Origin: Choricystis sp. odSpoLacu1
Lineage: Eukaryota; Chlorophyta; Trebouxiophyceae
DNA length: 64,000 nt
Assembly (NCBI GenBank): GCA_958009055.1
Contig: OY253649.1
Coordinates: 558,001 to 622,000 of the forward strand
Reading direction: 5' to 3'
How positions within the stretch are numbered: position 1 is the stretch's first letter; every line of letters begins with the position of its first letter. The position numbers were made by a program, and so were the translations under genes. The notes under the pieces are model-generated. The model had not been told where the DNA came from. It made no database searches and worked only from the letters and a program-made list of their open reading frames with translations. Shown here one piece after another: positions 20,262 through 30,854 of the stretch.

Positions 20262-23200
20262 ATGTCCAAAACCGGGCGCAGCGAGGCCGCCGCCCTGGCC
20301 AGCCTGCTGGCTGTGTCCCTGGAGGCTGGTGGCGGGGATGGGCTGCTGCACCTGCCGGAGTTGGCGACGGTGAGCGAGGGAGGGGAGGCATTGATTTTTC
20401 CTCACTCCAATCGACGCAGGGTGGGGTGTCCCCCGTCCCCCCGACCCTCCCTCTCTCTCACCACACCACACACACACACAAACCCACACACAGGAGCTCG
20501 CCACTGAGCGCGCCCCCGACCCGGCCCGCCCCCTGACCCAAGACGTGGCGGACCGCGCGATCGTGGCCGCGCTCGGCCGCGCCACCCGCCCCCCCCTCTT
20601 CTACCTGGCCACCGTCTACGGCGCCGCCGACGCCGCCTCCCGCCGCTGCAGTGGGGTTGGTGCCAGCGGTGATGCCGCGTGGACCGACCTGTTGGCCGGC
20701 GTCAAAGAGTTGGCGGTGTCCTACTCGGGCGTCTCGCTCTTTCTCGGCGCGTTCCCCGACGTTCCCGCCTCCCACCCCGCCCACGGCCGGGGCCACCTGG
20801 CCATCCTGGACATGGCGGACGCGGCAGCCGCCGCCGCGGATGGAGGGCTGGCGGGCGGCGTGCCTCCGTTGACGGGGGCCGCCGCGTGTGCGCCGCCCCT
20901 CCCCCCCGGTCTCTGGGACGCCTTCTGCGCGCGCTGGGCGGGCGACGGCCTGGACGACACCGTGGCCACCCTCGCCCAAGAGCTCGCCCGTCGGGCGAGC
21001 GCCGAGTCAGCGCTGGGGAGGTGGCAACCCCTGGCGCGCGCGTTTTTGATGCTGGCCACCCCCCCCCGCCTCTGCCACCTCGCTCGTCGACCACGCGCGC
21101 TGGCTCCCCCCCCCCCTCTGCCACTGGGCGCGCCGCCCAGACCGGCACCCTGCTGGGGCCGTTGTTTGGCGTGTCCATCGTGCCCGACAGGGCGGCCCCC
21201 AACTCGGCCGCGACACGGGACCTGCTGGAGTGTGTGCGTCGCCTCGCGTCGCCGGAGACCGCCGACGGCGCGACCGCCGACCTGCGCCGCGCGGCTGCCT
21301 CCCTCCACGCCGCCCTGCACGCCATCATCATGGCCCTGCTGCGGGGGCCGGCCCCCGTCAAGGAGGCCACGTGCGCCTGGGTCGCGGCCTGCCTGAACGC
21401 CAACAGTGAGCGTGGCAAGTTGGTGCCCGACGACTCGGTCGCCGCGTCGGTCGGGTTTGGCCTCAACCTGCACGCCGTCCTCCTCCGCGTCGCCGCCCCG
21501 TTTGCCGACCCGGCCCCCACCGGCAGGGCCTGGGGCAAAGTGAGAGCTGCTTATCTGGCGGATGGCGCGGTGTCGTTTGACCGAGACACCCGGCTGGCGG
21601 CTGACGAGGCTGCCACGGCCGAGTGGACCAAAACCGCGGGTGCGGCGCGTGGCCCCTCCCCCCCTCCCCACCACTTTGTCAACTTTGCGTTTTGGGCCAC
21701 CCTCAAAGCCTCCATGTATGGCGCCTCCGCCGCACTCGCAGAAATGCAGACGCTGGGGCACCGCGCGCGGCACGCGGCGTCCGCGGCGCGCGCTCTGGGC
21801 GCGCAGGCGGCCGCCGCGGCGGGCACGCCTGCCGGCGCCACGCACGCCGCCCACGCAGAAGAAGCTCGCGCTGCTGCCTCCTCCATGCGCCTGTTTGCGG
21901 TGGTGCTGGCGGTGGCGGCGCGCGACCCCGGGGTCGCGGCCAACGCGGCGTGCTTTGCGCGGCTGCAGGCGGCGTGGGCGCTGCGGGCGGCGGTGGGTGT
22001 CGCTGAGACCGCCGACCCGCCCCCACCCACCGTGCTGCCGCTGCCCACCCCCCCGCCCACCGCCTGGACCATTCTCCCAGAGTCCCTGCTGACCTCGCTG
22101 GCAGACGTGCTGACCCTGGCGCCCCCCGCCACGTTTGACGGCCCGGCCGGCGCGGCCGCCGCGGCCGACGTCGCACGCGCCGCGGTCGTCTTCATCGCGT
22201 CCCCCGCCCACGTGCGCAACCCCTATGTGCGCTCTCAACTGCTGGGCCTGCTGCACGGGTGGCTGGGGGCGGGGGCAGTGAGTGGTGATGACGACGACGG
22301 CATGAGTGCACAGCCCGCTGCGTCACCTGCCGCTGCTGCGCTCGACGGCGACGCCCTCTCCCGCGGCCACCTCGTCCGCTCCCTCCTCCTGCTGTACGCC
22401 GACATCGAGTCCACATCCCGGGACACCTCCGCCGCCGGCGAAAAGTATGGGGGCCGCCTGCACATTACCCAGGTGCTGGCGCGCCTGTGGCGCGCGCCGC
22501 CCCACAGGGAGGCGTGGCTTGCCGCCGCCTCGCTCGAAGCGTCTGGCCCCGACTCCCTGTACGGCCGCTTCATGCACTTCCTGCTACAGGATGCCACCTA
22601 CCTGCTGGACGAGGCCATGGCCAAGCTGAGGGTGGTGAGTGCGGCTGAACGCGCACGCGCCGACACGGCTGCCTGGGCGTCCCGCGCCGACCGCGACGAC
22701 GTCGACGCGGCCGCGTCCTCCGCCGCCGACATGATCCCAGGCGCCCTGGACTTGGCCTCCGCTGCCGTCGACCTCATGCGCTACTCTACGGTGCCTGCCG
22801 CGGGTGCAGCGCCGTGGCTGGGGGCGGCGATGGTCGACCGCACAGCCGCGGCACTCGACTACTTTTTGGCTCTCCTCGTCGGCTCCTCCCGGTCCAAGCT
22901 CAAGGTGGCGGACCCCGCGTCCCTGCACTGGGACCCGAAAGGGTTGTTGGCGGCATTGGCGGGGGTGTATGTCAACCTGTGGCGTGCTTCGGTGGGTGGT
23001 GGTGGTGGTGACGCCACCACCACCACCACCAACCCGCTCGCCGCCGCCATTGCCGCCGACGACCGCTCCTACGGCTCTACGCCCGGCCTCTTCACGGAGG
23101 CCGCCTCCATTGTGCGTGCCCTGGGGCTGCTGCCTCCCGCTGATGCTGATTCACTCGACGCGCTCGCAGCGGCCGCCGCCACCGCCGCCGCGGTGGCCGC

Positions 23201-23447
23201 CTCCATCGACGAGTCGGACGCGCCCGACGAGTTTGTGTGTGGGCTGCTGTCTACGGTGATGGCGGACCCCGTGCGGTTGCCAGGGAGTGGGACGGTGGTG
23301 GACAGGGCGGCTGCCGAGCGCGCGCTTGTCTCTGCCCCCATCGACCCTTTCACCCGCACCCCGCTCACGAGGGACCAGCTGGTGGCGCTGCCCGAGCTGA
23401 GGGCGCGGATCGAGTCGTGGCGGGCGAGCAAGGGGGCGGGTGGGTGA
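20262..23447 (+). CDS. UFD2: UFD2-type ubiquitin chain elongation factor E4 (U-box)
   Basis: Exons 20262-20369 and 20494-23447 join in phase 0 and encode about 1,019 residues. The long helical UFD2 core includes TGRAAQTGTLLGPLFGVSIV, HHFVNFAFWATLKASMYGAS and GPDSLYGRFMHFLLQDATYL. The C-terminal U-box reads EFVCGLLSTVMADPVRLPGS, TVVDRAAAERALVS and PIDPFTRTPLTRDQLV. UFD2 extends ubiquitin chains on substrates extracted by CDC48. Two +1 frame changes occur 40 bp apart at C-runs (21059-21067 and 21106-21116). Between them a third frame gives ASATSLVDHARWLPPP, exactly the conserved family segment, so both runs seem to carry one C too many. Confidence 0.9.
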
Positions 23448-23741
23448 GGCGAAGGAAGTGGAGGGTGGGAGTGGGGGGGGTAGGGAGGAGCATGAACAAG
23501 GGTCAGGGTTTTGGCTGCGTGTGTATGCGTGTGTGTGTGCACGCGTGTGTGTGTCAACGAAGACTCCTGGAAGAGAGCAGCAAGCAGCCACAGAGCTCGG
23601 GCCGGCGGGGGGCAAACAGGAGGGGGAGGTCGGGCGCGTTTTGAAGTTGGGGTGGGGCGGCGCGTGCACACCCCTCTTCCTTTCATCCGACTCGCCCCCG
23701 CGCACCACCCTCCCCACCCTCATCCACCCTCGCGCGCACGA

Positions 23742-26006
23742 ATGCGTGGTGGTCACGCGCAGCTGCCGGCCTGCCGGCCGGCGCGCGCGCCTCCCCGCGC
23801 ACCGCGAGCGAGCGCGGTGGGCGACCCCCCCCCCCCGCCGCGCGTCGCCGCCCCCGTGCCGGCCGCCGCCCCCTCCTCCCCACCACCGCGACGCCGTGGC
23901 GCGCGCGGCCGGCACGCACGGCACCGCCCCCGTGGCGGGGGAGCGGGAGGCCGCGTCCGACGACGAGCAGAGCGCCGCGCTGCAGCAGCGGCGCGCGCTG
24001 CTCGAGGGCGCGCTGGCGGCCACGGTGGAAGCTCAGGTGGGTGTGGTGAGGATGAGTAGGTGGCGTGCGGGGGTGTGGGAGGGCGGGAGGGAGGGGAGGG
24101 CGGGGCGCGGGGGGCGGGCGCCAAAAAACGCGACCCCTAATTGGGTGCAGGCGCGCGGATACGCCCGCTCCCCCGCCTCCTCACCGCCTCGGGCCCACCG
24201 CACCGCCCTCGCGCGGACGCTGTTCAGTGCGTGCGCGCGCGATGGGGGGGTGGAAGCTGGGCGTGGGCCCCGGCGACCTCGCCATCCGCCGCGACGCGCC
24301 GCCCTCTGCCACGCGAGGACGGACGGGCGTTTCGCGACATTCGCTCACCGCCTCCCAACCACCCCACACAGGCCGCCGCCGCCGCCGCCGAAGCCGCCGC
24401 CGAAGCCCTGGCCGCGCGCGCCTCGTCCGAGGCCGCCGCCTCCACCTCCAAAGCGAGGCCGGGGCGCCCGCGCAACGATGGCCTGCCGTCCACGCCGCGC
24501 CCGCGCGGGCGGCCGCGGTCAGCCACCTCCACCGCGCCCTCCCGCAGCAAGGCCGCCAAAGCGGCGGCTGCAGCCGTGGCCGCCGCTGCGGCGCCAGACG
24601 AGACGGCGGCCACGCCGCCGTCGCGCGCGCGCGCGCGGCCGCGTCGCGTCGCGCAGAGGCGGGGCGGCCCCGGCGCCGCCGCACGGCCACCGCCGCCACA
24701 GCAGCAGACGCCACGTCATCTCCCAAGTCGTCGAAAGCCACCAAGGCGGCGCGCCTGGGCGGCCCCCCCCCCCCTGCCCGACCCGCTGTCGCTGTATACC
24801 TTTCGCTCCGCCGCCCTGGCAGCCGCCCCCCCTCCCAGTGCCGTCGGCTCAGAGGAGGCTGCCGACCTGGCCCTGCTGCGCAAGCTGGACGCGGGCCTGC
24901 GGCGGGGCCGGGACGCGGTGCGTGCCGCTCAATCCGCGGGCGTGGGAGACCCAGTCTCCGCCTTCATCAAGGCGCTGGGGCACACCGCCGTCCTGTCCCG
25001 GGAGGCGGAGACCCGCCTGGGCGACATCATCTACAAGGGAATTCGTGTCGCGTCCGCGGGGGACGACCTGGCGGCCAAGCTGGGGAGGGCGCCCACGTCG
25101 GATGAAGTCGCTGAATCCGTCGGCCTCGCGGACGCCACCCACCTCGCCCTGTTGCTGGGCAACCGGGTGGCAGCCACCGACCTGCTGGCCCAGTACAACC
25201 TGCGTTTGGTTGTGCACGCCGCCAAGAGGTACAAAGACTTGGGGCACGAACTCCCAGATTTAATCGCGGAGGGTGTCGTCGGCCTGCTGCGCGCCATCGA
25301 CAAGTTTGACGGGCAGCGTGGCCACAAGTTCTCCACGTACGCCATGTGGTGGATTCGGCAGGCTGTGACGCGCTCCATCTCGGAGCAGTCGCGCATGGTG
25401 CGCCTGCCCGTTCACATCTATGAAGCGGTCGCCAAAATCCGCCGCGCCAAGCGCGACCTGGTGGAGGAAGCCGACGGCACCACCCCGGGCGGCTCCTCCA
25501 TCGATGCCACCGACCCCATGTCGTCCGCCGTGGACGCTGAAGTGACGGCCGCCGTCGCACTGAGGACTGGGATTGCGATCGACAAAGTCGTCCAGTACGT
25601 GGCCGCCTCCCGCCCCGCCGCCTCCATCGATGTGCCGCTGACGTCGTCGACTGTGGGTCTCCCCGACGACCCGTTTGACAACATCGGTGACCTGATCGAG
25701 TGCCCCGCCGCCGACGCTGTGGACGACGCGCGCGCCGTTGGCGACCGTGTCGGCGTCCTGCGCGCCCACCTGGACGGCGTGCTGGCCTCCCTTCCCCCCC
25801 GCGAACGCAACGTGCTGCGCATGCGGTATGGGCTGGGGGCGCCGGATGGGAGGACGATGACGCTGTCTGACATTTCGGCGGCTTATGGCGTGACGACGGA
25901 GCGCATCAGGCAGATCGAAGATTCTGGCCTGCGCCGCCTGCGCGACCCCGCGCGGGCGGCAGGGGTCAGGCGGGTGGCGGACATGATGGCGGAGGGGGAT
26001 GTTTGA
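23742..26006 (+). CDS. Plastid sigma-70 factor (SIG-type)
   Basis: Exons 23742-24036 and 24372-26006 join in phase 0 and give about 642 residues. The N-terminal ~200 residues are Ala/Arg/Pro-rich, consistent with a plastid transit peptide and linker. Sigma region 2 is intact: LLAQYNLRLVVHAAKRYKDL, LPDLIAEGVVGLLRAIDKFD and KFSTYAMWWIRQAVTRSISE. Region 4 reads LASLPPRERNVLRMRYGLGA then SAAYGVTTERIRQIE. It would direct the plastid-encoded RNA polymerase to promoters. A 12-C run (23825-23836) in the transit peptide needs one C fewer. The linker may have a paired change, a CG repeat near 24630 and C12 at 24763-24774, which would give SSPKSSKATKAARLGGPPPP. Confidence 0.88.
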
Positions 26007-26147
26007 TTATTCGGGAGGGTTTGTAGTTTTCAAAAACACGAAAAAAAAAACGTGTTACCGTCCCAACACACGCCCCGCGAGCGAGAGCCGTCGCGGTTCT
26101 CTTCCTCACCTCGCCTCTCTCTCTCCCCCCCGCGCGCGCCCCTCCAC

Positions 26148-28157
26148 ATGCGGGCCCTGTCGCGCATTGCGCGCCTGCGCCCCCTGGCCGCCCGCCCCCG
26201 GCCCGGCCCGCCGCCGCTGTTGAGGCGCGGCCGCGCGTCGGCCAGCACGTGAGTTGTTTTGTTTTTTGTGTGTGGGGGGGGGGGGGCTGTGTGCACCCAC
26301 GCGTCCTGCCGAGCGTTGCCTCGACGCACACGAGCCACTATGGCATCACTGCTTCGTGTCGACGCAAGGCACGGGGCGCGAGCCCGCGGTGAGGCAGCAA
26401 ATTGCACGTGTTTTTTCTTTCACTCACCCTCGCTTGCCCTCCTCTTCCCACCCCACAGCACCGACACACCGCCCGCCCCCCTTGCCGGCAAGCCGCGGGA
26501 GCGAGGCGTGAAGAAGAGCGCCTCCCCCGCTCCCTCCACCTCGTCCGAGGCGGAGGTGCGCGCCCTGCGCGCGGCCAAGGCGGAGGAAGTGAGAGCGTCT
26601 GGCGGCAACCCATACGCGTTTTCCTTCCCCCGCACCCACACCGCGGCCGCCCTGGCGGCCGAACACATGGCCCTGCCCGCAGGCGAAACCGCCGACCTAG
26701 GGGGTGCCTCCGTGGCCGTCGCGGGGCGCGTCCTCGCACGCCGCGTCATGGGCAAGCTCGCCTTCATCCGCCTGGCGGACGCGTCGGGCGACGTCCAACT
26801 CTACATCGACCGCGCCATCCTGGACGGCGCGGCTGGGGAGGGCGCCTTTGCCCGCGTCAAAGCCCTGGTCGACGTGGGCGACATCGTGGGCGCGTCGGGC
26901 GGCGTCAAACGCACGGACAAGGGCGAACTGTCGGTCGTCGCTGAATCCGTCTCCATCCTCACCAAAGCCCTGCGCCCCCTGCCCGACAAGTGGCACGGCC
27001 TGGCCGACGTGGAGAAGCGGTACCGCCAGCGCTACGTCGACATGATCGTGACGCCCGGGGTGAGGGAGACGCTGGCGGCACGTGCCGCGATGATGCGCGC
27101 GCTGCGCACCTCGCTCGACGACCGCGGCTTCATCGAGGTGGAGACCCCCATTCTCGAGGCTGCTGCCGGGGGTGCCGACGCCCGCCCCTTTGTCACCTAC
27201 CACAATGCACTGGGCCAACCGTTCGCGTTGCGCATCGCCACCGAACTCCACCTCAAGCGGTGTGTGGTGGGTGGCTTCGAGCGCGTGTACGAAATTGGGC
27301 GCATCTTTCGCAACGAGGGCGTGTCCACCCGCCACAACCCCGAATTCACGTCGGTGGAGCTGTACCAAGCCTATGCTGATGTGCACGACATGATGGAGTT
27401 GACGGAGGCGTTGATTCGGGATGCCGCGATCGCGGTAAATGGGGGGACTGAGATTTCGTACCAGGGCGCGGCGCTCGACCTGGGCGCCCCGTTTGCGAGG
27501 GCGTCCATGGCGGCGCTGGTGGCGGGTGCGACTGGGGTGGACTTTGAGGGGGACGACCTGTCGCGGCCGGCCACTGTCGCCGACCGGGAGGCGGCCGCGA
27601 CAGCGCTGCGGGCGGCGGGCGCGGCGCGCGGCGCGGTGGCGGCCACCTCCACCGCCCCCTGCGTCGGCACCCTGCTCGCCACCCTGTTTGAGGAGGTGGT
27701 GGAGCCCACCCTCATGCAGCCCACGTTTGTGCTGGACCACCCGGCGTCGGTGTCCCCCCTGGCCAAACCGCACCGGAGTGTGGCGGGGGCGGCCGAGCGG
27801 TTTGAACTCTACATCGCGGGACGCGAGCTGGCCAACGCGTACACCGAGGCGACGGACCCGCTCGACCAACGCGCCAAGCTGGAGGCCCAGATTGTGAAGC
27901 ACAAGGCGGCGCAACAGGCGGCAGCAGCGGGCGGGGGTGGTGACGCGGACGATGATGAAGACTACGACGTCTCCCTCGACGAAGACTTTCTCACCGCCCT
28001 CGAGCACGGCCTCCCCCCCACCGGGGGCATGGGCATGGGGCTGGATAGGCTGGCCATGCTGCTGACGGACAAGGCCAGCATTCGGGACGTGCTGGCGTTT
28101 CCCCTGCTCAAGCGCAAACCGGTGAAAGAGAGGGAGGAAGGGGAGACACAGGAGTGA
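26148..28157 (+). CDS. Class II lysyl-tRNA synthetase, organelle-targeted type
   Basis: Exons 26148-26248 and 26459-28157 join in phase 2 and encode 599 residues. The first ~34 residues (MRALSRIARLRPLAARPRPG onward) are Arg-rich and lack acids, like a mitochondrial or plastid presequence. The OB-fold anticodon domain contains VAVAGRVLARRVMGKLAFIR. The catalytic core has motif 1 (DDRGFIEVETPILEAAAGGA), motif 2 (YEIGRIFRNEGVSTRHNPEF) and motif 3 (GMGMGLDRLAMLL). These are the class IIb LysRS signatures. An acidic insertion (DADDDEDYDVSLDEDF) precedes motif 3. The single long exon has no frame disruption. Plants often dual-target such enzymes; the location here is inferred. Confidence 0.93.
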
Positions 28158-28297
28158 AGAGTTGTGTGAATTGTCACGTTGATTTTTTCCGTTGTGCGAC
28201 GCACCGCCGTCTCTCGTTGTCTCTTGTCAGAAACTGCGCAGACCGGGGGGGGGAGGGCGGCGGCAAGACGTGCCTTTTCTACTGTGCGCGCGCACGT

Positions 28298-28319
28298 GTA
28301 TGCGAGGGCCCTCGCATAC
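28298..28319. promoter_or_regulatory. Perfect 22-bp palindrome upstream of secreted-protein gene
   Basis: The half-site gtatgcgaggg (28298-28308) is followed directly by its exact reverse complement (28309-28319), 61 bp upstream of the ATG at 28381. A loop-less palindrome of this length could bind a dimeric regulator or form a hairpin in a 5' UTR. The function is unknown. Confidence 0.75.
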
Positions 28320-28380
28320 TCTTCGCAACTTGCTTTGTTTTTGCTTTTGCGCCGTCACGTGCACCACCGCCACCCCCACC

Positions 28381-30773
28381 ATGAAACTTCTGGCAGTTGG
28401 ACTCGTTCTGGCCAGTGTGGCCGCCGTGGCGCAGGTGAGAGAAGGACAGGGCGCGGGTATTTTTTGGGGGGGTGCGCACCAGCACGCGCGCGCATTGCGC
28501 GTGCTTTGGCGGCGCCGCAGCAAGGCCGTGCGTCTATCGCCTGCCCACGCCGCCCTCATAACCTGAAGCGCGTGAGATAGTTTACTGTGGTGCACCATTT
28601 CGGGGACAAGCAGGAGTGCAGAGGTCGTGGGGGGCAAGGCAAGGAGGCGTTACACAAGTGTTCGAATAGAGGCGGGGTGTTTTTGCTGCCCCAAGTCACA
28701 TGCCGCGGCAGCCTGCTGCTCCTCCCCTCCCCTTCCCTGCGGCTGTGCATGGTGGCGGTTTGTTTGGCAGCAGGCGCTGCAAACGCTTGCGTTCTGGAGA
28801 AGGAGAGCCTCCCCTCACCCCCTTACCCTTTTTTCTATGCGGGACAAATGCACACACACACGCCTTCCAACACAACACTCGCAGGCGTGCTGCCTGTACA
28901 ACTATTTCCAAGGCAGTCCAACGCAGGCGTCCATGCTGGAAGGAGCCAGCTGCAAATCCTCTTGGCGTCATTCGACGAGGGACAAGCTCGATCCCGCAGT
29001 GTTTGGGCAGGTTGGTCTCCCCGTTCCAGACAAGGTCTTCAACTGCATCACTGACGCCGATGTCTGGAAGAATAGAGACAGCGCCTGTCCACTCACTTAC
29101 TCGGCGCGCGCGGCGGCCGACACGGATGCGAGGCGCCGGCGCGATCCAGCCGCGCACGTCATGTAGGCGTCCATCTCGTGACAACGGACTGGGTCTGTGA
29201 TGAAATCATCGTCACCGTATTCACCGTAGTAATAAATGAATACAACTTGGGCGCGGTCATAGACTGGTGGGTGGGGGTGGGGGGGAGGGAGCTGGGGAGC
29301 ACGCACAACCACCCGTCACCCAGCTCTCTCTATTGATGCCGAAACAACCAAACCACTCACCACCGTTTGGATACTTGATGTGATCATCATTCGTCCCGGC
29401 ACAGTTTTCGCCGGCTGGTGGCGTCAAGAAGGGGGAGAGAAAGGGTCAGCGAGGGGTTATGACAACAAAGTGGGGGTCAACAAACTTTTCTACCTCCGGC
29501 GATCACTCCTTCCTCGATCACTCCTCTCATCGCTCACTCACCGTAACAATGATCGCAATGACAACCGTACACGTTGCAATCTCCTGTTTGTAACTCGGGA
29601 GAGGCACAAAAATACGGTCAAAAATGAAAAAAAGGGCAGGTGGCGGGTGTCTTTACCTTTTCAACTCTGTCCCACCCTATCCCACTCACTTACTCAGGTC
29701 AGTGGAAAATGAGTGGGATAGGGTGGGACAGAGTTGAAAAGGTAAAGACACCCGCCACCTGCCCTTTTTTTCATTTTTGACCGTATTTTTGTGCCTCTCC
29801 CGAGTTACAAACAGGAGATTGCAACGTGTACGGTTGTCATTGCGATCATTGTTACGGTGAGTGAGCGATGAGAGGAGTGATCGAGGAAGGAGTGATCGCC
29901 GGAGGTAGAAAAGTTTGTTGACCCCCACTTTGTTGTCATAACCCCTCGCTGACCCTTTCTCTCCCCCTTCTTGACGCCACCAGCCGGCGAAAACTGTGCC
30001 GGGACGAATGATGATCACATCAAGTATCCAAACGGTGGTGAGTGGTTTGGTTGTTTCGGCATCAATAGAGAGAGCTGGGTGACGGGTGGTTGTGCGTGCT
30101 CCCCAGCTCCCTCCCCCCCACCCCCACCCACCAGTCTATGACCGCGCCCAAGTTGTATTCATTTATTACTACGGTGAATACGGTGACGATGATTTCATCA
30201 CAGACCCAGTCCGTTGTCACGAGATGGACGCCTACATGACGTGCGCGGCTGGATCGCGCCGGCGCCTCGCATCCGTGTCGGCCGCCGCGCGCGCGCTGCG
30301 CGGACAAAGACTTGATCGCGGACGAGCCGCTCAACACGACGATCGCGAGGCTGACCAACACATTTTGCCACTCGCAAAGCGGAGGCGACGTGGGCACCTC
30401 GTTTGCGGGCCAGTTGCGGGACTCGCTCGACGCCAACAACAACGGCGACATCGACTGCGCCGAGTGGGGCATCGCCAAGAAGCGGGCCACCCTCGAGTCG
30501 CTGGGGGGCGGCTATTTCGGGCCCAAAGCGATCAAACCGCCCGCCTGCAAGCTGAGTGAGGCTGGCGCCAAGGAGTTGGCCGCCTACAACGCGTACCTGG
30601 CGAAACTGACGCTCGCGACTACCAAAATCAACGCGACGGGGCTGGCGAAAACATCGGCCATCAACGCGGCGCACACAGTCGACGGCATGGTGCGCAGCAA
30701 CGCGCTGGTAGGCAAGGTAGAGGCCGCAATTGCTGACCTGAGCGCCAAGCTCAACGGGACGCTGGGCGGGTGA
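28381..30773 (+). CDS. Secreted Cys-rich EF-hand protein, disrupted by palindrome
   Basis: Exon 1 (28381-28434) is a signal peptide, MKLLAVGLVLASVAAVAQ. Exon 2 starts at 28885 (ACCLYNYFQGSPTQASMLEG) and runs to CPLTY at about 29100, where the left palindrome arm interrupts it. Beyond the arm the exon resumes at the repeat and ends at 29697 (donor GTCAGT). Exons 29815-29856 (DCNVYGCHCDHCY), 29984-30037 (GENCAGTNDDHIKYPNG) and 30135 onward (VYDRAQVVFIYYYGEYGDDD) follow, all joined in phase 1. The last exon contains a 55-bp insert and then the EF-hand DANNNGDIDCAEWG, ending at 30773. As assembled, translation of exon 2 runs into the arm and stops at 29166. Family unrecognised; it looks secreted and Ca-binding. 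Confidence 0.6.
29104..29688. repeat. Palindrome left arm, 585 bp
   Basis: This is the reverse complement of 29710-30294, centred at 29699. The 110-residue ORFs starting MIIIRPGTVFAGWW in each arm are mirror images, so they reflect the symmetry and not two genes. The arm holds antisense copies of three exons of the EF-hand gene. Its boundaries are a 14-bp direct repeat on the left side (29089-29102) and the 21-bp spacer. Confidence 0.95.
29682..29695 (+). repeat. 14-bp direct repeat at palindrome breakpoint
   Basis: ccactcacttactc occurs at 29089-29102, just before the left arm, and again at 29682-29695, across the end of that arm and the spacer. Removing one copy plus the arm restores exon 2 and its phase-1 donor TCAG/GTCAGT. 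Confidence 0.92.
29710..30294. repeat. Palindrome right arm, 585 bp
   Basis: This is the sense copy of the inverted repeat. It carries the real exons and introns of the EF-hand gene with consistent phases, so it is probably the original and the left arm is the extra copy. The outermost ~46 bp belong to the 55-bp insert described separately. Confidence 0.95.
30249..30303. other. 55-bp insertion flanked by 7-bp direct repeats
   Basis: The heptamer tgcgcgg occurs at 30242-30248 and 30297-30303. Deleting one copy and the DNA between them (55 bp in total) joins MDAYMTCA to DKDLIADEPLNTT in one frame. The insert is GC-rich and lacks GT-AG borders, so it is not an ordinary intron. Most of it is included in the palindrome. 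Confidence 0.7.
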
Positions 30774-30854
30774 AGGAGCTCATTCATGAAAAACGTTTTG
30801 GTCCAACGCCATCACACACACAACAGAAAAAACATTCTCTATCTCACCCACCCT

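Noticed and set aside
26259..26460. Extension of the LysRS ORF upstream through 26259
   Set aside because: The open frame upstream of 26459 lies in an intron (GTGAGT at 26249, CCCACAG at 26458). The spliced ATG at 26148 gives a proper presequence.
29380..30018. Two identical 110-aa ORFs (MIIIRPGTVFAGWW...) on opposite strands
   Set aside because: They are mirror images created by the palindrome and run antisense through exons and introns of the EF-hand gene, so they are not a duplicated gene or an inverted-repeat element's protein.
29104..30294. Palindrome as a MITE or terminal-inverted-repeat transposon
   Set aside because: The arms are pieces of the host gene with intact splice sites, there is no target-site duplication of a typical transposon kind at the outer ends, and no transposase or element body is present between them.
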